Of a stretch of 64,000 nucleotides of DNA, positions 41,149 to 52,054 are shown in pieces; position 1 is the stretch's first letter; every line of letters begins with the position of its first letter. This stretch comes from Argentina anserina (lineage: Eukaryota; Streptophyta; Magnoliopsida; Rosales; Rosaceae). The DNA is taken from NCBI RefSeq assembly GCF_933775445.1, contig NC_065874.1, positions 8,451,001 through 8,515,000 on the forward strand. The letters run 5' to 3'. The notes beneath the pieces are model-generated. The model was given only the letters and a program-made list of their open reading frames with translations. It was not told where the DNA came from and searched no databases. The position numbers and the translations under genes are program-made.

Positions 41149-42197
41149 CAGGGGCGGACCGGAGGGTGTGCCAAACGTGCGATTGCACGGGGCCTCCGAT
41201 TTCCAAAGGGCCTCAAATATATATATATATATAGTTCCTATCTATAGTGATATATATATATACTTTTGGTATATACATTTACTAAATTAATATATATTAA
41301 TGCAATACATGCAAAAATAACACTTCTCAGATCAGTTGGCAATCTCTTGGGTTTTTTTAACTCTCTTTGTCTTATGGTCTAGGCTGCACGGAATCGGGTA
41401 CGGGTACGGGTACGTGGAAGCGAAACGTTTGGAAACGCGAAAGCATGTTTTTCAAAATTTTTAGGAAGCGGGTACGTTTTAGAAACGTCGAAAAAAATAT
41501 ATAAATATATATAAATTAAAAAAATATATATATAATAACAAATTTTTTATTTAAGTAACTCAAAATCTCAAATAACTTAAATATCTTGGTGTTCAACATT
41601 CGAAATAATACAAATATAATGAGATATCTAGGTATCAACAAGAGAGAAAGATGGTCGGTGACTCGGCGGGAGGTCAAAAATATATCGAAATAAGTCATTT
41701 GACTCGACGAATGTAGGTCGAGCCCTTCATTTAAAAAAAAACAGAAAATCCTTTATTTTTTAGAAACTCGCGTTTCCACCGCGTTTTTAAAACACATTTT
41801 TCTGGAAACACGTTTCTGGGCATTTCCTGCACGTTTCCGGACGTTTCCGGCGCGTTTCCGGGCGTGGTTCCGCTTCGGAAGCAAAAAACGTGGGTGTAGG
41901 CACGTTTCCGTGCTTCCTAGCTCATAGTAAGTGGTTCGAACCACATTATATTTTTTATTTGTACGTATTTTAAGACACTAATTATTTTCTTTCTCAACCA
42001 AAAAACTGTATACACCGTTTCCTTGATTTTCTTTTTGTGATAAATTTTTTTCCCTTTGTATCTCTCCTCCCTATTCTTCTTTTTGATTATCTCCGTCAAT
42101 TTTTTTCAATAAAATTTTGAATATCATTATGTAATATATATAGATCTCAGTAAAAAAAATTCCACACAGGACCTCTAAGTTCAACGGACCGGCCCTG
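41149..42197. mobile_element. hAT-type non-autonomous element inserted in the F-box gene
   Basis: Termini CAGGGGCGGACCGGAGGG and, at the right, ...CGGACCGGCCCTG (inverted, CAGGGCCGGTCCG). Perfect eight-base duplications ATGAGACC flank it at 41141-41148 and 42198-42205. The 1049 bp include the 542-bp MITE copy 2; net length is about 500 bp. No transposase was seen. The position just outside the left end and the position just outside the right end are adjacent codons of the F-box reading frame. Confidence 0.9.
41379..41920. mobile_element. hAT-type MITE copy 2 (intact, 542 bp)
   Basis: Left end CTAGGCTGCACGGAATCGGG, right end CCGTGCTTCCTAG; imperfect terminal inverted repeats share CTAGG..GCACGGAA. 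The flanking 8-mers CTTATGGT (41371-41378) and CTCATAGT (41921-41928) agree at six of eight positions and look like an aged target duplication. Same family as the split copy at 35144-38643. It is nested inside the hAT element 41149-42197. Confidence 0.87.
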
Positions 42198-42583
42198 ATG
42201 AGACCGTTACAAGTTCCAATTATTGCCAGACTCTGAGGTGAAAATATTTCTCCCTTTATGTACATTATTCCCACCGTTGAATGTAAAATAGGGTTTATAA
42301 GCTTGCACTCACCAAAACCAGGGTCCTTCCAGAGCAGAGAGTGAGATTTGCTAATGTTCTCGATCTCAATCTTGGTTCCGGAAGAGTCGGTTCCGGAGAA
42401 TGCGTTTAAGAGAAGGACGCGGGAGTTGTTGTTACAGTGGAGGTGGGTGTGGGTCTGAATGAAGGTGGAGGACTTGACCAGAGACATCCACGACTTGCAA
42501 ACTGCGGCGCATGTCATCAAACACTTGATGGGAAAATTCAGGAGGATTTTCTCTGTGATGGGTTCCGGAAGGTAGTCCCCCAT

Positions 42584-42801
42584 TGCTTCCTCTTTGCACT
42601 TTGTCTGCTGGCTCTAAAATTTGCCCTAATTTTGAACAGGAAAAAAAACGATCTAGAATTTACAACTCGATCAAACTCGTACGTAAGTCTAAATTAATGG
42701 ATTTACAGGCAATAAATCCTGAGATATAAACTCTGGATAGAGTCAATTTGATCGATAAAAGCATACAAGAGAGATCCCGCATTGTCGTAAAGTTTCTTAT
42801 A
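42584..42801. other. F-box pseudogene upstream region
   Basis: Short AT-rich stretch up to the Mutator-like element. Nothing specific was seen. Confidence 0.4.
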
Positions 42802-42977
42802 GGACTTCTTATAAAAAGTCATATTTCATACATCAAATTAGAAAATAGTCAAATAAGGTTTGAAAATTAGAATTTAGTCACCTAAAAAGACTTCTTAAAC
42901 CGTTACCCCTGATTTTTGTAAAAATTACAATGTTGCCACCTTCTCTCTCCCAAGAATTCTCCCCAGAAAACTAAACT

Positions 42978-43187
42978 TGTTGTAGAGAAAATGGAAATGG
43001 TCTCCTCATCTCATTGATAATTCCCTTTATATATGGGTCAAGATTACAATAGAAATAAATGGTAATTTCAAATAATAAAGGCTACATAATAGTGATTGAT
43101 CCGTTACATCCGTTGACCATAAACGTCATTAACTTATTCATTTATTTGCTTTAACAAAGGCACACTAATGGTGTTTTTCCTTCAACA
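42978..43187 (-). repeat. 3' LTR (minus-strand sense) of Copia element
   Basis: 210 bp. Closely similar to the right LTR; the differences are a handful of substitutions and small indels near 43065-43080. Confidence 0.9.
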
Positions 43188-46100
43188 CTCCCCCTTGTGC
43201 CGAGTTTAAAGATATAATGGTGCATAAGATGTTGCCTCATTAAAAACCTTGCCAAGTAACAAAACCCAATGAGAGAAAATAAAACCTTGGTCGAAGGAGA
43301 AAAGAGCACAACGCACCTATTACATTTAAGATTAACATATATGTACTAGACTCCCCCTGATGTCTGCACCTCCCCCTGATCTTTACATTAATCATGGGAG
43401 TTTTGATAACTTTTGCATATTTAATGATGCATCTTATTTGGTACGTATTTCTTTATGTCAAATGTGTAACGACATGAATAGAATTCATTCTAATAATGTC
43501 GTTTTTCTCTTTTTTTTTATAGGGACTATAAACCTAAACCTTTAGGTATTGTTGTTGCGTGGGTGCTAAGCTATACATCGAATGAGAGGTCGAGTCAAGT
43601 ATATTGTGTTAAGTGCAATAATGCGTCTTTGCATTTGTATAGGGAATCTCATTTCCTGACACTTATTCGTCATCTTTCATTTAGACGAAAACGGATCTAT
43701 CTTTAAAGACTTCGACTGATCATGGGAGCTATGGATGCCTCACTTTTAACATTTAGAGTGGTTAAAAGCCGATTGATGGTTAATCATCAATATTACAGTC
43801 CTCAAGATCCATTTGAGACTGTGTCTTCCCAATGATCTTTTTCATTCTTGACTTAGGATTTGTAATGGCGACATCTTTTTAGTTCATCAAAAGACTCTGC
43901 AAATCTATATTGAATGCAATGACATAACACATATGATCCATATTCATAATCAAGTATTTTACTTCGTGAACGTTTCAATTCTTTTTGTAATGCTACGTGA
44001 TCTAGAACCATTTCTTGGGTGGATAAAGTCTGTTCTATGACTTTCATGTATATCTATTAATTTCGATCCCCATAGAGATACCTTATTTCAACATTCATAA
44101 GCTGCATTTGTCAGTTTTTCGGAAATTACCAAACTGATAAGGTAGTGAAGTGCAATGACTTCCATTACGAGAATATCTCTTTATGGTCCATTACAAAAGA
44201 ATATTTCCTCGTAGTCAATTTCAGTGCGTTTGTGAGAGACTTTGCGCCATAAGGTGAGTTTATACTCTTAATTCTCATATGCATCCTAACAAAGATATAT
44301 GATAGGGTTTACACTTGCGGTGTTGGCTTCAGCTACCCAAATACCTATCTCTTTGTTAGTGAACTTTAGTTCATGCTGGATCGCTTCTTCCCATTGGGCC
44401 AAAATTACTACGTTGTTATTTCTCAACGAAGTATGGTTCGATATGAAGACTCAATATCCTACATCATCATGTGGTTTGTATTTGGTAGAGATCTCTATAT
44501 ATTCAAGGATTTGTTCTAACATCTGAGGCGTCCCCTAGTGATAACCGAAATCCAGGAATTCTCATGAGGCGGATTTGAGATTATGGATCAATAGATCCAA
44601 TTGTGCTAAACTCGCTTTCTTCCTTTAATCGAGTATATATCGAACATAAGGTGGTTTCTCCCTCTTCCTTGGAGAGCCACGGCCTATGACACCATTTATG
44701 CCACTTTATGGTGCCAACATGCCACCATCTATGGTGGCAACGCAATGCCCAAGTCATTTTGGGTGGCGTCATGTCCTCTTCTTAGGATATTGAACCTTGC
44801 AAGCCTATTTGCAGCTAATATCTGTGATCTCATCACTTTGTGCAATAGTGTGGATCAAGATGAGACACAGTGGGGACAAAGCATGACAATTCCTGTCGTT
44901 CCACTTGAACATTCTTTGTTCTTATCTCCCCCTAACGACGGGAAGACTGTCTCATCAAAGTGATATTCCACATATCTAGCGGAAAAATAGATCGCTTGTC
45001 AAAGTTGCAATATAGCGGACTATCTGGATGCTCGTCTCCAGTGAGAATATTTATTCACATTAGTTGGCTTCACCATTATGCGATGTGGCGTCGCAATTTG
45101 GCACGTAGGTTAATCTAGTTGAGCTCAAGGATTCTAGATCCGTGTCAATCCTGGCGAGCTCAAGTATTTCGATTCTTCGATGTTATCGATTGTATTTCCT
45201 TTTACAATGATTAAGGTGATAGCCAAAAATTAGTGAGTAATAAGTTGTTTATGCAAAAATTACATTACCATAAACGGAAAGATTGGTGCGCATTACAATT
45301 TACCAATATCAAGACTAGTACTTTAGTCATTTTCTGTGAGACCAAGTGGGTTTGTAACTAGCATAAGTAACATTAGTTTTAATAGTGAATGGTGTGATGA
45401 TACGTGACCAGTGTGTTAACACATCAACCAACACCTTAAATTATTTAAAGTGTCCGCAAGTTGGTTGAATTATTCCACATAATTGTCGTTGGATTCAATC
45501 CTTCAACACAGTGAGAATACATGTCTTTTGCATAGGATGATCTCAATCCAAATTTCTTTAAGAAATTGATAAGATTTGAATGATTAGCTTTACATACCTA
45601 ATCACAATGGATATAAGAAGCATAATATGGTGTTAGTGCATATACTTATGCATAAAAATATCAGTGTTCCGTCTTAGGGGAGCAATGAAATCTGGGGATG
45701 AAATTACATCTTCAATTCCACCATAAAAATAAATTTAAGGATTTTGACAGTACTTTGTTTCCTTAGTTCTTACTTCTATTTTATCCAAAAAATACGAGTG
45801 TCCTGGTGTAACTCCTGTCATATACGGACACATATAGTACGACCTGGGTATCCCAGTAAATCGTGCCAAAGCCCAAATATGCCAAAATCTTGAAGGTAAA
45901 TTTCTTTTGACGTTGTTGGATTTATTAAGCAGTTTCATATATACTTGCTAAATAGACATATGAACTTCTCTAATACTCGGTTAAATCCACATTCATTAGA
46001 GATAGTGCAAAAGAAGTAAATTGTAATCTCACTTATTCATTTTACATGAAAAAAAATCGTTGATATAAATATTTAAAACATATGAGGGTTCGATTATCTC

Positions 46101-48811
46101 ATGTTGACCCTTATTACATAAAGTGTCAAGGAAGTATATATGTAAGACATGAAAATGGAATATAACCCAAATTGTTTAGAGTAATTTGATAGAATCGTAA
46201 AACGATATCTCCATATCATAATGCATGTATATTTTAAATCCCGAAGGATTATATATTAGCGATCATTATTAATATTATTATTTATATCCACGGATATAGT
46301 ACGATTATTCTTCAGTACTACTGTGGGGATCGCATGATGCATTTCTTTGCATTCAGTTATTCATGTCATACTAATATTTTGTGAAGTTGCTTTACTTTAT
46401 GCGGTACTTCGCAAAGTCAAATATTAAAAATCGAACCCAAAAATCGAACCGCGTATATCTCGATTAATATTCGAATATTCTTAATTCATTGAGAAAAATT
46501 CATAACCTTGGTTGTATGTCAACAATTGCATCAAGGTCTTGTCCAATCCAAAGGTACTTCAATACCGAAATTTTAGGCATATATAATAGTCATTACAATT
46601 ATATCTTGGAAAATTAGTGACAGACTGTGATCAAAGTCTGAAACATTTTGAATTGACATCGATTTGTGTCGTTTCTTAAAATTGAGGAGATTTCTCCTCG
46701 TAGTTTGATATTGAATATATTTTTTCAAATTGTCGTACTCTTCCCATATGCATTTTTTATGCGGTACATTGTTATCAATTGCCATGGATCGGTTTGTATG
46801 AACCTATATGTTCATAATATTTGCCATTTGCTTTAGGGTTATTTCTTCGTTCTGTGAATTTTTTTCTTTTTTTTTTCTGAAAGACATTTCTTTGTCTTGA
46901 GAGATATTTCTTTGTCATACAAGATTTTAAATATGCTTCTAATTTACGTGCAGGGAAGCATGTTTGCATAATTTGATCATGGTTGAGCCTTGGTTAGCTT
47001 GAAGGGAAGGTCGGTACTCAAATTCTTTAGAGTCTAATATATGTTGTGTTGGTTTAACCAACTGTAAATAGAGTACGAGACTTATTAGTTTCGCAGTCTA
47101 AAGTTGTAAATAGGCTTACACGAAAATTAAGCATACCAAAATACATCATGGCCACTTTGGAGCTGTATAAAGTTGCTTTATCACAGTAAAGATATATAAT
47201 TTAATTAATTTCCAAGAAATACAAATCGGATTACAAGACCAAGAATTGAAATGGTCGTATTTTTCGATACTTCATGAAAATACTTTATCACAAGAATATG
47301 TTTGTCCTCTCTTTGTTTTTGAATTATAAAATTCTCATGAAATTTCGTTATCATGTAAATGCTCATATAATATGCTAAATAACATAATTATAAAAATTAT
47401 ATAAACATAGCATATGCAACAAATAGAGCATATCATTTAACATGGTTAAGTAATTTACAAAACTTAAGCAATTATCGTATTCATGATACATGCCAATGAC
47501 CATGTATAAATATATAATGCTTAAAAATTTAAATCATAGCATCATGATTTAATGACATGCTAAGTAATTAAATTTTAATAATAAGCATAGCATGTAAAAT
47601 GGTTACATAATACACAAGGCTAAGGAAATTATTGTACTCGTGCCAAAAACCATGTATAAATATAATATGTAAAACGTAAATCATAACATTACGATGTAAT
47701 TACATGCTAAGCAGTTAAAAATAAACTTAAATCTGCATAACATATAATATGTCACGATATTCAGAGACTACTTTACTCACGTAACATACATAATTTCATT
47801 TATATGAATGAAATTCTATAAGCAAGAAATATAATTGAGATCTTACTTGCATGTGAGTTTGTCATATAAACCGCATATTAAGCGATTCTTGATCTCATAA
47901 TTCCATGTTGCTTCATTGTCGATTGGATCATCGCATTTCTCGCATTAATCGTCGTAGTATAAGTGATACGTTACATACAAAACAATTAGAATTATATGAT
48001 TAGGTCACATTTAATCATATATATATATATATAACTTACCATAACAATAAGTGGTAAGTTGATAACAAAACAGGAAATAATTAAATGGTAAATTGCATAA
48101 TTACCGTATAATATTTTGGTAAAACAGAAATAATGAAATAGTGAATTAAAAATCACTATGTAATAATTTTTTTAAATTACCTTTTAGTTTACCACCTCAA
48201 TAAATTCTGATTTCCCAAAAAAAAAATTCCTTTTTTTTCGTGGATCGGATCGAGTAGATCTGGGTCGGGCACGTGGGTGGGATCGACAGATCCGGGTTGA
48301 GTGCGTGGGTGGGATCGACGCAGTGAGAAGGAGGGTGGCATGAGGCGCCGATGGATCTCGTCCTCACCAGTGTGATGATCGTCGGGGCGATAAGCAGAGC
48401 GACGCGCGACAGTCCTTGGCGACGTTGGGGATCTGATTTGAAGTCATTTTGGGCCACCGATTTGGGTCGTCGCCGCTCTTTGGTTGTGGCGTTGGGGATC
48501 ATGGGTCGCCGGTCGCGTCGGAGATCGCGGGTCGCCGATCTGCATCGACATGGATCTGTAGAAAGGAAGAGCACCGTCAGAAGGGAGCTCGGGTTCCGGT
48601 TTGTGCGCCCGTGAGGATCATTGATATCGTCGAGATCGGGATCGAGCATTGGCAAGTCGGAGAGGATGGGTGCCCAGATCGAATTTCTGGGTGCCCTTAG
48701 ACAAAAAAATGATTTTTGCCTTTTTGTCTTCTTCTGCCATTTTTCGACAAAACTTTTCTAGGTTTTACATTTTTGCTTGAAACTCAAAGGTAAAGTAACG
48801 TGCTGATAACG

Positions 48812-49023
48812 TGTTGTAGGAAAAATGGAAATAGTCTCCTCATCTCATTGATAATCCCCTTTATATATGGGTCAAGATTACAATAGAAATAAATGGTAAT
48901 TACAATGGCAATTAAGGCTACATAATGGTGATTGATCCATTACATCCGTTGATCATAAACGTCATTAACTTATTCCTTTATTTGCTTTAACAAATGCACA
49001 CTAATGGTGTTTTTCCTTCAACA
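48812..49023 (-). repeat. 5' LTR (minus-strand sense) of Copia element
   Basis: 212 bp, followed on the minus strand by the primer-binding region. Confidence 0.9.
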
Positions 49024-49675
49024 AAACTTTCCTTTTCACCACTTTTTGATTTCAAAGCATCGATCTCGTCGATCATCCAGTCTCTCCTTGATCAACAAGG
49101 CATTCCGACAGACCTTGACTCCGATGAACAAGCCAGTTGATACTCAATGGCGTTGCCCTTCGACGGCCATTGTCATATTCCTTGGATTTTCCGATGAAGA
49201 TCGAGAAGAGCCACACCGGCCACGCAGCGGCGGAGGACGACGTTGGAATCGGGTGTGGGCTAAGATTGAGGACATGTGGAGGTTGGCAAGGGGAGAGGTT
49301 TGAAGTTGATTTGCATTACAGAAGATGCGCTGGGTTTTTGGGAATTTTAATGTCGGCGCGTGAGCCGATTTTCGGCGTCGGTGGGCAACGCTAAGGTCTA
49401 GTTTGACTCGTGCTTGTACTTCGCCGGCAAGATTTAGTGCAATTCGAGCAGAGTTCGGTTGGATAGCACTGTGCAACGTTGACGACGATTTTCTTAGATG
49501 CACGAAGCCGATTCACTATAAGCCCCAGAGCAGAGAGATGGCCATGGGTGCCCATAGCTTTTCATTTCTTCATATTTATATGATTTTGTGAATGATATCC
49601 ACTATGTTGATAAAGGGTAGTGTGACTATCAGTTTTGTGGGATTTGTGAAAGGTATGGCTATGTTACAATGAGGG

Positions 49676-49800
49676 TCACACCACCTATCACACTAGTTAT
49701 CACACTACCTGTCACAAAACAATGTTTCTTTGATAGGTAGTGTGACAAAAAGTGTGACAGGTAGAAAACTAGTGTGATAGGTAGTGTGGTTCTAGGTGTG
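49676..49800. repeat. Inverted array of the 12-bp minisatellite
   Basis: The left half reads CACACTACCTGTCACA (opposite orientation) and the right half TGATAGGTAGTGTGACA, making a roughly 125-base imperfect palindrome around CAAAACAATGTTTCTTTG. Confidence 0.75.
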
Positions 49801-49941
49801 ACATCACATTAATGTCGATATTTGGATCGTATACGTTGATTTGAGAAGTTCAAAATCATACAACAATATACAAAGGTTTGTTATTTATAGTCATTGTTAT
49901 TATTATTATTATTCTTGTCACAACATAGTCACATAAAACAA

Positions 49942-50132
49942 TGTGACAGCGGGTGTGATAGGGGGTGTGATAGTTGATGTGACAGATAATGTGACATTGG
50001 ATGTGACAGCTGGTGTAACAGGAGGTGTGACAGTTAGTGTGACAACGGCTGTGATAGGTAGTGTGACAACAAGTATGACAATGGGTGTGACAGTAGGTGT
50101 GACAACGGCTGTGATAGTTAGTGTGACACCAC
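49942..50132 (+). repeat. Minisatellite block 1, 12-bp period
   Basis: About 16 tandem units of the form GTGAYA-NNNNKT (for example GTGACAACGGCT, GTGATAGGTAGT). The period of 12 is exact, so both strands stay open as Val/Thr/Ser/His-type repeat peptides; these are not real proteins. Confidence 0.92.
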
Positions 50133-50268
50133 ATTAATGTCGATATTTAGATCATATGAGTTGATTTGAGAAGTTTGAGATCACATAACAGTATACAAAT
50201 TAAGGTTCGTTATTTTTAGTCATTCTTCTTCTTCTTCTTCTTCTCACAACATAGTCACATAAAACAAT

Positions 50269-50503
50269 GTGACAACGGGTGTGATATGTAGTGTGACAAC
50301 ATGTATGACAGCAAGTGTGACAGTAATTGTGATAGGTAGTGTGATATCGGCTGTGATAGGTAGTGTGACAATGGGTGTGATAGCAAGTGTGACAACGGTT
50401 GTGATAGGTAGTGTGAAAGTAATTGTGATAGTATGTGTGACAACATGTGTGACAGTTGTTGTAACAGGTAGAGTGACATCAGTTGTGATAGGTAGTGTGA
50501 CAT
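50269..50503 (+). repeat. Minisatellite block 2, 12-bp period
   Basis: About 19-20 further units of the same 12-mer. With the roughly 130-base spacer in front (ACCACATTAATGTCGATATTTAG... to ACAATGTGACAACGGGT) it repeats the block 1 unit at a period of about 328 bases. Confidence 0.92.
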
Positions 50504-51018
50504 ATCGAGAGGAAATGTCTAAATATACAAAATTATGTTAAAATTCAAAGGAGATTGGTTTGAGTATAATCAGAATGAAGAAATAACTAGAATTAGGGAG
50601 CCTTGAGCTCCAATTTCGCCGAAATAACTTGAATCACCACCATGGACGGTGGCATCCCCTTGCGAGGGTTTCTACGCCTTATATGATGGTCGGTTCAGAG
50701 TGGGTATGGTATCAAATGAAAGAGGGGAGAGAGATCTTTCCAACGGTACCAAGCACACTCAAATTCATCGTTGGATGACAAAGTTATGGTCGGAATTCGA
50801 AGAAAAAGGAAAAAGATGAAGAAGAATAGTTAGAGAGGGCAAAATTGCCTGAAAAATATTTTAAAAGTGATTATTTTCTAATTTTGTTCCAAACTTGTTA
50901 ACTATATTCTAATTTCTAGTCACCTAAGTTGACCTTTTTATAATTGGAAAATAAGTGGTGACATTTTTCTAATTTGTGATGAAAAATGATACTATTTTAT
51001 AATTCTCCCTTTCTTATA

Positions 51019-52054
51019 TACTGATAAACAAACTCTAACATATCTCTACTACTATAAAATGATTGCCCAAAAGTTTTGTGAACAGCCAAATTTATTCCTC
51101 TATACTGTTATCTTCACACAGAGACAGAATGACAATATTGTCAAAATACAAATGTTTCACCAATGTGTTTTACCAAAACTATCATTCGTATGAAATAAAA
51201 TTACATAATAGGATTGTTTTTTAAGAATACACAATAAATAAAATTATGCAGACTTGTGCGATCAAAACACGTGCGATGGTACAAGATTAATACTTTTTCT
51301 TTTCAGTTCCCAGACATTTCCTATGTGGAGCTCGAAGGCAAACCCAGCGGAGGACACCACCACCCCCCCCCCCCCCCCCCCCCCCCGCCCATGCTCCACG
51401 GTGGTACGAGATTAGTACTAATAAAAAACAACAATTTAAAGCAACAATTTAAAAACAAAATAAAAAACTTTCTTCTAAAAAAAATAGAATACTTAAAATG
51501 CTGAACATCGGTAAAACAACGAGGGTTTGTAATAGGATCAACACTTAGAATGATGATATTATTTTAATTTGTAGAACACCTTACAGACCGAAATTCTATG
51601 CACCTTGAGCGTCTACCTTTGCTCTCTCTCCGAGTCACCTAGGCTCAAGATGTCATGTTTGAAAAGCCTTTTTCTTTGAGAAAAAGAAGAAAGAAGAAGC
51701 TGTATCAAACATGTAATTTAGATGTATCGTACGGTGAAATGTTTGCAATCGGTCGTAGCAAAATTTATATATGTTTCTTGTTCTGTTCTCCCCTATAGCA
51801 TACTTGCTGCATGTGGGGACATGAGCTTGGGATCCAGCCACCAAATCCCGGAAGGATTTTACTTATTGCTGCAATTTTTCATTTTCATTGAATCATTACA
51901 AGATTGCATCAAAAATTCAGACATATTGCGTACAGTGTTATGAGGATATACTGTACAGCTTATGTTTGTGAATCTCGTATACACCAACACACAACAAGCT
52001 TAGAGCACGAGATTTGAACTATTACTTGTATATACACTATTGTGAATGGAAAGT
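51019..52054. other. TTI1 downstream intergenic region
   Basis: AT-rich. It contains a poly-C tract at about 51364-51386 flanked by two related 20-base segments (GCGATGGTACAAGATTAATAC near 51270 and CGGTGGTACGAGATTAGTAC near 51399). 51700-52054 is probably the TTI1 3' flank. No gene was recognised. Confidence 0.45.
51364..51386 (+). repeat. Poly-C homopolymer tract
   Basis: Run of about 23 C in CACCACC(C)n context followed by G. It is likely variable and error-prone in sequencing. Confidence 0.85.

Larger units (their letters stand above)
40344..42583 (-). pseudogene. F-box protein pseudogene (F-box-associated type), interrupted by a hAT element
   Basis: Minus-strand frame starting MGDYLPEPITEKILLNFP, an F-box (LPEPITEKIL, CAAVCKSW, SSTFIQTH) of the large plant F-box/FBA family that recruits substrates to SCF ubiquitin ligases. 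Coding runs from 42583 to the hAT insertion at 42197. Beyond it, from 41148 down, the frame continues with SVIWNPSIRKIVVLPPPPSG, HAFGYDSRTNDYKVL, later ALATGEYWWEDFNIWV and VAESWTKLT, ending ANAISY at 40344. Apart from the insertion, there are frameshifts around 40920 and 40790-40810 and another near 40530, so the gene is dead even without the transposon. The target duplication GGTCTCAT falls inside the codons for the family motif CNGLICL. Confidence 0.87.
42978..49023 (-). mobile_element. Degenerate Ty1/Copia retrotransposon, antisense
   Basis: LTRs 42978-43187 and 48812-49023 start TGTTGTAG and end TTCAACA. Five-base duplications AAACT lie at 42973-42977 and 49024-49028. Orientation is minus: the sequence inside the left LTR reads AAGGGGGAG on the minus strand just before the LTR (polypurine tract), and inside the right LTR the minus strand reads CACGTTATCAGCACG (primer-binding region). 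Decayed reverse transcriptase can be read near 44101-44165 (LISLVISEKL) and 44335-44405 (AQWEEAIQHELK). The frame is broken many times, so it is dead. The 45-48 kb part is AT-rich with no gag motif that I could read. Confidence 0.88.
42802..51009. mobile_element. Mutator-like element (MULE) with nested Copia
   Basis: Perfect nine-base target duplications TTTCTTATA at 42793-42801 and 51010-51018, the Mutator hallmark. The termini form long imperfect inverted repeats: left GGACTTCTTATAAAAAGTC then CATCAAATTAGAAAATAGTCA; right, read on the other strand, GGGAGAATTATAAAATAGTA then CATCACAAATTAGAAAAATGTCA. Without the Copia insertion the element is about 2.16 kb. Its interior (49029-50900) has a GC-richer block at 49060-49540, possibly captured sequence but not recognised, and the 12-bp minisatellite. 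No MURA transposase was seen, so it is non-autonomous. Confidence 0.82.

Noticed and set aside
48197..48700. Arginine-rich open frames on both strands
   Set aside because: They fall in the leader region of the antisense Copia element; low-complexity GC-rich sequence with no gag-like motif.
49676..50503. Possible CRISPR-like array
   Set aside because: Period of 12 with no separate repeat and spacer, in a plant nuclear transposon; no cas genes.
49943..50541. Val/Thr repeat proteins on the plus strand and His/Cys or Ser/Leu repeats on the minus strand
   Set aside because: The 12-bp unit is divisible by three, so all frames that avoid a stop stay open; these are translation artefacts of the minisatellite.
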